A stretch of 13,714 bases of DNA from Dehalococcoidia bacterium (GCA_030745285.1 JASLOV010000051.1:1-13714); one strand, 5' to 3'. Shown: positions 7,110-13,714, numbered from the stretch's first letter. Notes: generated by a model not told the origin, from the sequence alone. Program-made: numbers and translations.

Positions 7110-7907
7110 CTACTGGCCGGTGAACCGCGCGGCGCGCTTCTCGGCGAAGGCCAGCATGCCCTCTCGAACATCGCTGCTCGCCTTGGCCTGGCTCTGGGCC
7201 GCCCACTCCGTCTCGACCGCCTCCCGCAGCGAGAGCCCGGAGGAACGCCGAATCTCGCGCTTCGCGTAGAGCAGGGAGAGTGGCGGCGCTTGCGCCAGTT
7301 CGCGCGCCAGCTCCATCGCCCGGCCCTCGGCGTCATCCGCCAGCTCGGTGCCGAGACCGATGCGCACGGCCTCCTCCGCCCCGACCTCACGCGACGTGAA
7401 CAGCAGGTCGGTCGCCACGGCTGGGCCGACCAGTCGCGGCAGGAACCACGAGAGCCCGCAGTCGGGCGCAAGCGCGCGACGCACGAAGACGGTGATGAAC
7501 CGTACCCCCTGCCCGAGGATGCGCAGATCGAACGAGCAGGCGAGCGCCATGCCCGCCCCCGCCGCAACACCGTCCACGGCCGCGATCGCGGGCTTGTCGA
7601 GGTCGGGCATGGCGAAGGCGATACCGGAGCGGCCAACCGCGTCGGTGCGCTCAGCGCGCGTCGGCGCGGCCGGCGTCTCGCCGTCGGCCCCCGGGCTGAG
7701 GTCGGCCCCGGACGAGAATGCGCGGCCGGTCCCGGTCGCCACGACGGCGCGCACGTCGTCATCAGCCTGCAGCATGCGGCCGAGCTCCATGATCTCGTTG
7801 AAAGTCGGCGTGCGCATGGCGTTCAGCTTCTCGGGGCGGTTGATGCGCCACCGAGCGACGCCGTCGCTCACGTCCACGACCAGGTCTTCGAAGCCGCTGT
7901 AGTCCAT
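7110..7907 (-). CDS. Second enoyl-CoA hydratase/isomerase (crotonase) family protein
   Basis: This 265-residue crotonase starts MDYSGFEDLVVDVSDGVARW. The frame is open far upstream, but this ATG carries a strong GGAGGTG 6 nt ahead and matches the family start. The oxyanion-hole segments are AFSSGADL (63-70) and GVAAGAGMALACSFD (113-127). The two Glu residues of true hydratases are replaced by Ala121 and Phe141. The motif LAPDCGLSWFLPRLVG (146-161) resembles isomerase branches such as PaaG, where an Asp near this position matters; here it is Asp149. An isomerase or other CoA-ester reaction is more likely than hydration (inference). It belongs to the same family as the crotonase at 2689 but the two differ widely, so they are not a recent duplication. 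The gene ends 54 bp from the convergent SDR gene and starts opposite the acyl-CoA synthetase gene. Confidence 0.9.
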   Translation of the reverse strand: MDYSGFEDLVVDVSDGVARWRINRPEKLNAMRTPTFNEIMELGRMLQADDDVRAVVATGTGRAFSSGADLSPGADGETPAAPTRAERTDAVGRSGIAFAMPDLDKPAIAAVDGVAAGAGMALACSFDLRILGQGVRFITVFVRRALAPDCGLSWFLPRLVGPAVATDLLFTSREVGAEEAVRIGLGTELADDAEGRAMELARELAQAPPLSLLYAKREIRRSSGLSLREAVETEWAAQSQAKASSDVREGMLAFAEKRAARFTGQ

Positions 7908-7926
7908 CGTTGCACCTCCGCCGACG

Positions 7927-7956
7927 TATCTAACACGCGGCGCAAAGCGCCCGCAA
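7927..7956 (-). promoter_or_regulatory. Possible promoter for the second crotonase gene
   Basis: On the minus strand TTGCGG (7951-7956) and TAGATA (7927-7932) are 18 bp apart, and TGT precedes the -10. Transcription would start near 7920, leaving a very short leader that begins with the Shine-Dalgarno sequence. The match is only moderate. Confidence 0.3.
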
Positions 7957-7985
7957 CGAGCCCCCGGACAGGCGGCCAGAATGCA

Positions 7986-8016
7986 GCGTGAGCCGGCACG
8001 ACCCACCGGCTCACGC
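7986..8016. repeat. Perfect inverted repeat, 11-bp arms and 9-nt spacer, between divergent genes
   Basis: GCGTGAGCCGG (7986-7996) and CCGGCTCACGC (8006-8016) are exact reverse complements. The repeat lies 79 bp before the second crotonase and 146 bp before the acyl-CoA synthetase gene. It is upstream of both candidate promoters and outside the predicted leaders, so an operator or activator site is more likely than an RNA hairpin. No T-run flanks it. The rest of this 254-bp gap shows only the candidate promoters. Confidence 0.55.
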
Positions 8017-8105
8017 CGGCGGACCGCGAGATCTCCTCGGCGCCGGCGGTCGCGAGGCCGTCGAGGGGTCGGCCGTCCGAGACATGAATGAGTCGCAGTC
8101 TCGCG

Positions 8106-8111
8106 TATCAT
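8106..8111 (+). promoter_or_regulatory. Possible -10 element for the acyl-CoA synthetase/M20 operon
   Basis: TATCAT matches the -10 consensus at five of six positions and lies 51 bp before the start codon. The best -35 candidate, ATGAAT at 8084-8089 with a 16-bp spacer, matches only half of the consensus. The leader would be about 45 nt. Confidence 0.35.
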
Positions 8112-8161
8112 GCCCCGGCCAGTTCCTGACCACCGGGGAAAGCGAAACCGAGGAGTAGCGG

Positions 8162-9598
8162 ATGATAGGTGCAGCACAGCTGGACCGCGCACTGAACCCA
8201 CGAACAGTGGCCGTCGTGGGCGACGCGCAGGCTCGCAACTACCGCTGGCTGCGGTGCATGAGCACCTTTCAGGGGAAGGTCTACTCCGTACAGGTCGACC
8301 CCAAGGAGATCCCGGGCATCGAGGCGCTGGGTATTCCGAACTACCAGTCGCTGACGGAGATCCCCGACGAGATCGACTACGTCCTGGTCGCCGTACCACG
8401 AAATGTCGCGCCGGTCGTGCTTCGCGATTGCATCACGAAACAGGTGGGCGGAGTGACGATGTTCACCTCGGGATTCGCGGAGACCGACAGCGCGGAGGGC
8501 CAGGAACTCCAGGAGCAGATCACCGAGATGGCCCGCGATGCCAGGCTGGTGCTGATCGGTCCGAACTGCATGGGGCTCTACAACCCGGCGCTCGGCGTGC
8601 GGTTCGGCGAGAACCAGGCGTCCGGATTCGAGGGCGATGTCACCTTCCTCTCGCAGAGCGGCGGTCACGGCGGCGACTTCGCCACCGCGGCCCAGGCCAG
8701 CGGGGTGCCGATACGCAAGGTGGTGAGTTTTGGTAACGGCGTGGTGCTGGGCATCGCAGACTTCCTCGAATACTTCACCGAGGACGACGACACCAGCTAC
8801 ATCTCGATGTACCTGGAGGGACTGCGGGAGGGGCCGCGCTTCTTCCAGTCGCTCCGCCGCACGACGCTGAAGAAGCCCGTGGTGGTCTGGAAGGGTGGCC
8901 TGAGCGACGCCGGGCAGCGCGCCACGGCCTCACACACGGCGTCATTGGCGGGGTCCGCCGAGGTCTGGGACGCCATGTACCGGCAAACGGGCGCGATTCC
9001 AGTGACCTCCGTGTCGGAGATGATCGACGTGCTGAGAGCGCTCCGCGAGCTGCCGCCGTTCACCGGCCGGGGCATCGGTCTCACCGGAGGATCAGGTGGG
9101 CAGTCCGTGGCGATGGCCGATACGTTCTCGCGCTCCGGGCTGCGGGTACCGACGCTGACCGGCGACTCGTACGAGCGGCTCGCTTCCTGGTTTCGGGTGA
9201 TCGGCGCCAGCTTCGGCAACCCGATCGACATGGGCTCGAACCGCACCGAGATCGAGACGATCATGGAGGTGCTCATCTCCGATGCGCATGTCGACTGCCT
9301 CGTGGTGCAGCTGCGACCGGGCTCGGACGATCCCGACGACCAGCGACGGCTCGACGCGCAGCTCGATGCGCTCGTCCAGGCCCGGGAGCACGCTCAGAAG
9401 CCGGTCGCAGCGATCGTCTATTCGTCCGCTCCGCTCGATGAAGGCCCGGCGATCACCGCCATCGACGAGCGCCTGCGTGCGATCGGCATCCCCGCGTTTC
9501 CCACATACGAGCGGGCCGCTGCGGCACTGGCCAAAGTCAGCGCCTACTACCGGTTCCGCGAGGCCGCGCTGGCCGCCACCGACGGGGAGTCAGCATGA
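8162..9598 (+). CDS. ADP-forming acyl-CoA synthetase, alpha subunit only
   Basis: This 478-residue protein has the alpha-subunit layout of ADP-forming acetyl/acyl-CoA synthetases: a CoA-binding Rossmann domain (about 8-140, with GPNCMGLYNP at 133-142) followed by two ligase-CoA/flavodoxin-like domains. His258 in ATASHTASLAG matches the His that is phosphorylated in known enzymes. FLSQSGGHGG (162-171) fits the phosphate-binding loop around that site. The family converts acyl-CoA, ADP and phosphate to acid, ATP and CoA, or the reverse. It needs an ATP-grasp (beta) domain, which is absent from this protein and from the window, so a separate subunit must lie elsewhere or the activity differs. The start has GAGGAG 6 nt ahead. 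The stop overlaps the start of the M20 gene in ATGA, so the two are translationally coupled. The acyl group is unknown; it may be the acid released by the M20 enzyme. Confidence 0.88.
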   Translation: MIGAAQLDRALNPRTVAVVGDAQARNYRWLRCMSTFQGKVYSVQVDPKEIPGIEALGIPNYQSLTEIPDEIDYVLVAVPRNVAPVVLRDCITKQVGGVTMFTSGFAETDSAEGQELQEQITEMARDARLVLIGPNCMGLYNPALGVRFGENQASGFEGDVTFLSQSGGHGGDFATAAQASGVPIRKVVSFGNGVVLGIADFLEYFTEDDDTSYISMYLEGLREGPRFFQSLRRTTLKKPVVVWKGGLSDAGQRATASHTASLAGSAEVWDAMYRQTGAIPVTSVSEMIDVLRALRELPPFTGRGIGLTGGSGGQSVAMADTFSRSGLRVPTLTGDSYERLASWFRVIGASFGNPIDMGSNRTEIETIMEVLISDAHVDCLVVQLRPGSDDPDDQRRLDAQLDALVQAREHAQKPVAAIVYSSAPLDEGPAITAIDERLRAIGIPAFPTYERAAAALAKVSAYYRFREAALAATDGESA

Positions 9599-10842
9599 CC
9601 CGGGGAACGATGATCTCGGACGACCTGCGCGGTCGCGTCATCGCCGCCATTGATGCCCGGCGCGACGAGCTGATCGCCGTCAGCCACGACGTCCACTCCC
9701 ATCCCGAAGTGAACTACCAGGAACATCACTCCGCCGCCGCGCTGGCGAACAGCCTCGAGGCCAACGGATTCGACGTCGAGCGGGGCGTTGGCGGTGTCGA
9801 GACCGCGTTCTCGGCAACGGTCGACGGCAACGGTGACGGCCCAACCATCGCCCTGCTGGCGGAGTACGACGCGCTCCCGGGGATTGGGCACGGCTGCGGA
9901 CACAATCTGATCGCCATCTCCAACCTCGGTGCTGGGTTCGGCGCCAGCGCCGCCATGGGCGAGCTGCCCGGGAAGGTCGTGGTACTTGGCACCCCGGCCG
10001 AGGAGGGCGGCGGCGGCAAGATTCGCATGATGGAGGCCGGCGTCCTTGACGGCGTCGATGTCACCCTCTCGTCGCACCCCTCCTCGCATCTCACGGTCTT
10101 CAACAACGACGTGCCCGTGGAAGAGAGCTTCAGCCTGGCGATGGTTGGATTCAGGTTCATCTTCCGCGGCCAAACCGCCCACGCGGCGGCCCGGCCGGAG
10201 GCCGGCGTGAATGCGCTCAACGGCGTGATTCACCTGTTCACCGGCATCGATGCGATGCGTCAGCACCTGCGCAGCGACACTCGTATCCACGGCGTGATCA
10301 CCGATGGCGGCGGCGCCCCAAACGTCGTCCCGGACTTCGCGGCGGCCAACTTCATGCTTCGCGCCCGCGACCGCGACTATCTGCGCGACGAAATCGTCCC
10401 GAAGGTGCGGACCATCGCAGAGGGCGCGGCGACGATCACGGGCGCTGAGCTCACCATCGAGGACTTCTACCCGTTCTACGAGAACGTGATCCCGAACAAC
10501 ACCCTCTCCGCGGCGGTGATGGGGCACGCCGAGGCCGCCGGCATCCGCATCGATGCGCCCACGGGCGGCGGTGGCGGCGGCGCATCGACCGACTTCGGCA
10601 ACGTCAGCCAGGCGATGCCGTCCTACGCGATGTCGTTCGCGGTCAGCGAGACGCCCGTACCGGGCCACTCGCCCGCGATGACCGCGGCGGCGATCACGGA
10701 CCTTGCGCATGAGAACGCGCTGATCACGGCGAAGGCGCTGGCGCTGACCACCTGTGACCTGCTGAGCGACCCGGGCCTGGTCGCGCGGGCGCGCGAGGAG
10801 TTCGACGCCCGAATCGCTGCGACGAACAGGACGGGTAGCTAG
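9595..10842 (+). CDS. M20 family amidohydrolase/peptidase (M20D, AbgB/PM20D2-like)
   Basis: This 415-residue protein has the M20D set of metal and catalytic residues in order: HSHPE (35-38), EYDALPGIGHGCGHN (90-104, with Cys101 and His103 as metal ligands), GTPAEEGGGGK (132-142, with Glu136/Glu137 as catalytic base and ligand), His161 in SSHP, His196 in GQTAHAA of the lid/dimer domain, and His358 in GHSP near the C-terminus. Family members remove acyl or aminoaryl groups from amides such as N-acyl amino acids, p-aminobenzoyl-glutamate or dipeptides. No signal peptide is seen, so it is cytoplasmic. It overlaps the acyl-CoA synthetase alpha gene by 4 bp, with GGGGAG 5 nt ahead of the ATG. This suggests that an acid made by one is used by the other (inference). 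A Gly run (324-329) precedes the conserved STDFGNVSQ. Its stop shares a CTAG with the convergent amidohydrolase gene. Confidence 0.92.
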   Translation: MTRGTMISDDLRGRVIAAIDARRDELIAVSHDVHSHPEVNYQEHHSAAALANSLEANGFDVERGVGGVETAFSATVDGNGDGPTIALLAEYDALPGIGHGCGHNLIAISNLGAGFGASAAMGELPGKVVVLGTPAEEGGGGKIRMMEAGVLDGVDVTLSSHPSSHLTVFNNDVPVEESFSLAMVGFRFIFRGQTAHAAARPEAGVNALNGVIHLFTGIDAMRQHLRSDTRIHGVITDGGGAPNVVPDFAAANFMLRARDRDYLRDEIVPKVRTIAEGAATITGAELTIEDFYPFYENVIPNNTLSAAVMGHAEAAGIRIDAPTGGGGGGASTDFGNVSQAMPSYAMSFAVSETPVPGHSPAMTAAAITDLAHENALITAKALALTTCDLLSDPGLVARAREEFDARIAATNRTGS

Positions 10843-12197
10843 ACGACCGGCCAGCGGCTGGGAAACGACACGCCCGTGCGCTCCCGGATTCGCTCGCCGA
10901 TTTCGCTCACCCGCTGGATCAGCCCCCACTCATCAAGCCCGGGGACGTTGTGGTCGTCCACGACGACGCGACCATCGACCACCACCGTGTGGACGCTGGA
11001 GGCGTCCGCGCTGTAGACGAGGTTGTTCACCGGCTCCGTCAGCGCCTGCCATTCCGGCCGGCGCGTGTCGAAGAGCACGAGGTCGGCGCGCTTGCCCGCC
11101 GCGATGGAACCGAGATCGGCACCTCGTCCGACGGCCTGCGCTCCGTAGAGCGTGGCCAGCTCGACCGCGGTCTCGGCTGGGATCACGGTGTCGTCTCGGC
11201 GGGCGTCCTTGTACGCGGTAGCCGTCAGCCCCATGGTCCGCACCATGTCGCTGTAGTTCGAGCTATTCACGGAGTCGGTCCCGAGCGCCACCGGCACGTC
11301 GCGCTCCAGCAGCTCCGGCAGGGTTCCACCCTCCCTCAGCCCCGTCGCGCCCTTCAGCACCGTGGGCGGAAGCATCGCGACGGTCGCGCCGGAGTCGGCG
11401 ATCAGCTCGACCTCCTCCGGCTCCAGGCCCATGCCGTGGGCCAGCAGCAGCCTCTGCCCGAGCACGCCGATGTCGGCAAGGTGCCGGGTGGGGAGGCGTC
11501 CGTCCGGTCGCCGCCTGCCGCCGAAGTGGTGGAGCGTCATCATCGTGTCGTGACGTTCGGCGATGTCCATGGCGGCGACAAGCACCTCGTCGCTGCAGTT
11601 CGCCGCGGAGAACGGCATCGCCCAGCTGCGAACCCGTCCGTCGAGCCCGCCGTCGAATCGCTCCACCGTCTCTTCCATTCGACGGATCGCTTCGGGGGCG
11701 TCGTAGACCGGAAGGTTCGTATCGTTCTCGTGGTCGGTCACGTGCTCGCCGGTGACAACGCGAATCCCGGCCTGGTCGTAGGCATCCAGGCACGCCTCGA
11801 TGTGCTTGGTGCTCCCGGGGTCGACGACGTTCGTCGTGCCTCCCTTGAGCAATTCCACAGCCGCCAGCAGCGAGGTGTCCCGCTCCTCTTCCGCCGTCAT
11901 CACCAGCTGCATCTGGAAGACGTAGGCGAGGCGGTCCTTCACGTCGTCCGGGAAGATGCCCCGTACGGCGTGGGCGTAACTGATGTGCATGTGGCCGTTC
12001 GTGAAGCCGGGCGTGACGACCATGTCCGTCGCATCGATCGTGTGGTCCGCGCCGGCCGCCGCGAGGTCCGCAGTCTTGCCGACCGCCGAGATGACCCCGT
12101 CCTCGACGAGAATCGCCCCGTCGGTGAGGATGCGCCGCTCCTCGTCCACCGTCAGGATGAATCGTGCGTTCTCAACCTTGAGAGAGCCTGCGTCCAT
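10839..12197 (-). CDS. Metal-dependent amidohydrolase, ATZ/TRZ (MTA/SAH deaminase-like) family
   Basis: This 452-residue protein has the amidohydrolase superfamily layout: an N-terminal beta-sandwich piece, then a TIM barrel with the metal motif GFTNGHMH (His69/His71), His223/His224, HGMGL (His254) and GTDS (Asp308), and a C-terminal ADLVLFDTRRPEW typical of this branch. Relatives remove amino or chloro groups from heterocycles or deaminate adenosine derivatives. In the deaminases the third metal His lies in HxxE, and the Glu handles protons. Here the motif is HHFGG and the Glu is replaced by Gly226, so ordinary deamination is uncertain. The ATG at 12197 has GGAGG 7 nt ahead. It follows the alcohol dehydrogenase gene by 53 bp on the same strand, probably in one operon. 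It converges on the M20 gene, both stop codons lying in one CTAG. The substrate is unknown, probably a cyclic amide or imine. Confidence 0.9.
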   Translation of the reverse strand: MDAGSLKVENARFILTVDEERRILTDGAILVEDGVISAVGKTADLAAAGADHTIDATDMVVTPGFTNGHMHISYAHAVRGIFPDDVKDRLAYVFQMQLVMTAEEERDTSLLAAVELLKGGTTNVVDPGSTKHIEACLDAYDQAGIRVVTGEHVTDHENDTNLPVYDAPEAIRRMEETVERFDGGLDGRVRSWAMPFSAANCSDEVLVAAMDIAERHDTMMTLHHFGGRRRPDGRLPTRHLADIGVLGQRLLLAHGMGLEPEEVELIADSGATVAMLPPTVLKGATGLREGGTLPELLERDVPVALGTDSVNSSNYSDMVRTMGLTATAYKDARRDDTVIPAETAVELATLYGAQAVGRGADLGSIAAGKRADLVLFDTRRPEWQALTEPVNNLVYSADASSVHTVVVDGRVVVDDHNVPGLDEWGLIQRVSEIGERIRERTGVSFPSRWPVV

Positions 12198-12218
12198 CGT
12201 GAGACCTCCGCCCGCGGC

Positions 12219-12224
12219 ACTATA
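12219..12224 (-). promoter_or_regulatory. Possible internal -10 element for the amidohydrolase gene
   Basis: TATAGT on the minus strand matches the -10 consensus at five of six positions and lies 22 bp before the start codon, between the alcohol dehydrogenase and amidohydrolase genes. No convincing -35 is found at 16-18 bp. It could give separate expression of the last gene in the operon. Confidence 0.25.
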
Positions 12225-12250
12225 CGACGGGGTCCGCGCGGGCCCGAGGA

Positions 12251-13261
12251 TCAGGGCATGAGCACCGCGCGGAAGCGGACTTCGTTCGCGCGGAGGCGAG
12301 CGTGGACCGCGTTCACCTCGTCGAGGGGGTAGCGCTCGATCTGCGGGCGGATGTGGTGGCGGGCGGCCAGCTCCAGCACGTCGCGCAGGTCGTCGCGAGA
12401 GCCGAAGAAGCTACCGATCACGCGGAGCTGGAGGCCGATGAACATGCCCGGCGGGACGGGCAGCACGTCGCCGTCGGCCGCCGCGAGCACGATCGCACCC
12501 TGTCTGGCGACGCCGGGCAACAGCGTGCCGACCGGGTCGAGGACGTTGGCCGTGTTGAGGACGATGTTGGCGCCCCCTCGGTCAGCGAGTTCCCGGGCGG
12601 CGGCAGGCGCGTCCCCTGCCCAGACCGCGCCGCGCTCACGCGCGAGCTCGGTCTTGTCGGCACTGGCGGTGACGGCGTAGACCTTCGCGCCGAGAGCGGT
12701 GGCGATGGAGATCGCGAGGTGGCCCAGCCCGCCGATGCCGATCACGGCCACTCGCTGGCCGGCCTCGATGCCGCCGTTGCGCAGCGCGGCGAAGACGGTG
12801 AGCCCCGCGCAGCAGAATGGCGCCGCGTCGGCGAAGTCGAGGGCGTCGGGGAGCGGGATCGCGCGCAGCGCCGGCACGCGCAGGTACTGGGCGTACCCGC
12901 CATCGATCGACAGGCCCGCGAACTGCGAGGTGCCGAGCACGCACGCTTCGTCCTCACCGGCTTCGCAGTAGGAGCACTCGCCGCAGGCAAACTGCGGGTG
13001 CACGGCGACGCGGGCGCCCGGCCGCAATTGCTCGGTCACCCCGGTCCCGACGGCGGCGATCACGCCCACGGGCTCGTGGCCGGGCACGAACGGAGCGCCC
13101 TCGGAACGGCCGTCGATCACCCGCAGGTCAGTGAAGCAGACCCCGCTCGCCTTGATCTCCACGAGCACATCATTCGGGCCGAGGTCAGGGATCGGCCGGT
13201 CGTGGAGCGCGAGCGGTTCGCCGGGACGTTCCCACACCGCCACGCGCATCGAGGTCGCCAT
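12251..13261 (-). CDS. Zinc-dependent alcohol dehydrogenase (MDR superfamily)
   Basis: This 336-residue medium-chain dehydrogenase has both zinc sites. The catalytic ligands are Cys42 (GVCFTD), His62/Glu63 (PGHEPVG) and Cys151 (FCCAGLT). The structural zinc is held by Cys93, Cys96, Cys99 and Cys107. The nucleotide-binding GIGGLG (175-180) starts the Rossmann fold. It oxidises an alcohol or reduces an aldehyde with NAD(H) or NADP(H). The segment after the second strand (VTASADK) has no Asp at the NAD ribose position and may favour NADP, which is uncertain. The frame is open further upstream; ATG at 13261 is chosen because GGAGG lies 10 nt ahead and the family starts there (MATSMRVAVWERPGE). 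ATG at 13249 is the alternative. It lies between an M20 gene and an amidohydrolase gene on the same strand and may act on an alcohol or aldehyde from the same substrate (inference). Confidence 0.93.
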   Translation of the reverse strand: MATSMRVAVWERPGEPLALHDRPIPDLGPNDVLVEIKASGVCFTDLRVIDGRSEGAPFVPGHEPVGVIAAVGTGVTEQLRPGARVAVHPQFACGECSYCEAGEDEACVLGTSQFAGLSIDGGYAQYLRVPALRAIPLPDALDFADAAPFCCAGLTVFAALRNGGIEAGQRVAVIGIGGLGHLAISIATALGAKVYAVTASADKTELARERGAVWAGDAPAAARELADRGGANIVLNTANVLDPVGTLLPGVARQGAIVLAAADGDVLPVPPGMFIGLQLRVIGSFFGSRDDLRDVLELAARHHIRPQIERYPLDEVNAVHARLRANEVRFRAVLMP

Positions 13262-13286
13262 CCGCGCCGTCCCTCCGGGCTCGCCA

Positions 13287-13316
13287 ACTCTCCGCACCAC
13301 GCCACCGCCCTGTCAA
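13287..13316 (-). promoter_or_regulatory. Possible promoter for the alcohol dehydrogenase gene
   Basis: A perfect -35 hexamer TTGACA (13311-13316) stands on the minus strand, 18 bp before GAGAGT (13287-13292), a poor -10. Transcription would start near 13280, with a short leader that includes the GGAGG. The -35 coincides with the loop of the stem-loop at 13300-13325, so it may be chance. Confidence 0.28.
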
Positions 13317-13325
13317 GGGCTGGCG
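13300..13325 (-). repeat. Stem-loop between the M20 and alcohol dehydrogenase genes
   Basis: The inner stem is GCCCT (13307-13311) with AGGGC (13316-13320), closing a 4-nt loop. The outer stem is CGCCA (13300-13304) with TGGCG (13321-13325), with a 2-nt bulge on one side. It lies 11 bp after the stop of the upstream M20 gene. No T-run follows on the minus strand, so it is at most a weak or Rho-assisted terminator, or an RNA processing or stability element. Confidence 0.4.
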
Positions 13326-13336
13326 GAGGGAGGAGC

Positions 13337-13714
13337 TCAGGAGGGATCGGCCCGCTCGAACGCGAGACGAACCTCGGCGCGAAAGTCGGCGTCGGTATAG
13401 ATGCGGAGAGCGGCGAGGCAGAGGGCTCTGGCGGAACGCAGCATCGCCTCGTGCGCTTCGGGCGTGATCGCCGCGTCGGTGAAGGGGCGAGTGTGGTTCC
13501 CGCGCTCGGCGGGGATGCGGAAGTGTGGGTGCAGCCCGGGCATGACATGGGTGACGTTACCCATGTCCGTGCTCCCTCCCATGCGCGGTGGCTGGATCTC
13601 GCCTCCCAGCGCCTCGAAGTGCTCGGCGTACGCGTCGGCGAGCGGCGGACTCTGGATCAGATTCTCGTACGGGTACTCCGCCCACGTCGGTTCCAGCGTG
13701 CAGCCCGTCTGCTC
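13337..13714 (-). CDS. M20 family amidohydrolase/peptidase, C-terminal 125 residues only
   Basis: The gene enters from beyond the right edge, and only its last 125 codons and the stop are present. The visible part contains GGSTDMGNVTHVMPGLHPHF followed by NHTRPFTDAAITPEAHEAML, the C-terminal catalytic-domain end of the M20D/PM20D2-like amidohydrolases. The His in NHTRPF stands where the last metal ligand is expected. It is related to the M20 protein encoded at 9595-10842 (same STD-GNV core), but the loop differs: LHPHF here, YAMSF there. The two are therefore paralogues with probably different substrates. It is the first visible gene of a minus-strand group with the alcohol dehydrogenase (75-bp gap) and the amidohydrolase. 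No start or N-terminal metal motif can be seen here. Confidence 0.88.
   Translation of the reverse strand, partial: EQTGCTLEPTWAEYPYENLIQSPPLADAYAEHFEALGGEIQPPRMGGSTDMGNVTHVMPGLHPHFRIPAERGNHTRPFTDAAITPEAHEAMLRSARALCLAALRIYTDADFRAEVRLAFERADPS

Noticed and set aside
9547..10929. A 460-codon open frame on the minus strand antisense to the M20 gene
   Set aside because: Composition artefact; it starts inside one gene's end, covers the M20 gene and has no recognisable domain.
10950..12332. A 460-codon open frame on the plus strand antisense to the amidohydrolase
   Set aside because: Low-complexity His/Arg/Val-rich translation with no motif; the minus-strand protein is a clear amidohydrolase.
1..13714. 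CRISPR array, tRNA, insertion sequence or phage-like segment
   Set aside because: No regularly spaced repeats, cloverleaf, transposase/integrase motif or shift in base composition was seen on reading both strands.

Overview
The window is GC-rich bacterial chromosome, almost fully coding, with catabolic genes on both strands. I see no tRNA, rRNA, insertion sequence, integrase, phage gene, CRISPR array or origin. Most genes belong to families that act on CoA esters, amides and cyclic substrates: CaiB/BaiF CoA-transferase, crotonases, SDR, thiolase-like protein with a DUF35 partner, ADP-forming acyl-CoA synthetase alpha subunit, M20 amidohydrolases, metal amidohydrolase, zinc alcohol dehydrogenase and FAD oxidoreductase. 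This mixture in a GC-rich genome suggests a Chloroflexota of the Dehalococcoidia/SAR202 type or an actinobacterium. That is inference from gene content; no taxonomic marker is present.

Layout. (1) 1-2479, minus strand: a DUF35 zinc-ribbon protein overlaps a thiolase-like protein by 8 bp, followed by an FAD-dependent oxidoreductase cut by the window edge; this is a probable operon. (2) 2480-2688: a divergent control region with a good sigma70-type promoter and a perfect inverted repeat, leading into a plus-strand crotonase (2689-3510). (3) 3545-6004, minus: an 819-residue tandem CaiB/BaiF CoA-transferase. (4) 6005-6254: a divergent region with a 10-bp inverted repeat, then an SDR on plus (6255-7055). 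(5) 7110-7907, minus: a second crotonase. (6) 7908-8161: a divergent region with an 11-bp inverted repeat, then an ADP-forming acyl-CoA synthetase alpha subunit (8162-9598) overlapping an M20 amidohydrolase (9595-10842) by 4 bp. (7) 10839-13714, minus: the end of a second M20 protein, a zinc alcohol dehydrogenase and a metal-dependent amidohydrolase, probably co-transcribed. The last gene meets the plus-strand M20 gene tail to tail on a shared CTAG.

How the genes may work together (inference). M20 and metal amidohydrolases could open amide or ring C-N bonds. The alcohol dehydrogenase, the FAD oxidoreductase and possibly the SDR could handle redox steps. The CoA-transferase and the acyl-CoA synthetase alpha subunit would attach or release CoA, the crotonases would modify the acyl chain, and the thiolase-like/DUF35 pair would cleave or form a C-C bond. 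No substrate can be named from sequence.

The most striking point is that several proteins keep the family fold but lack the textbook catalytic residues: Cys to Ser in the thiolase-like protein, both Glu in each crotonase, Tyr and Lys in the SDR, Asp in one half of the CoA-transferase, and the HxxE Glu in the amidohydrolase. The region therefore probably does non-standard chemistry rather than ordinary beta-oxidation. I found no convincing defence, mobile or RNA-guided system.
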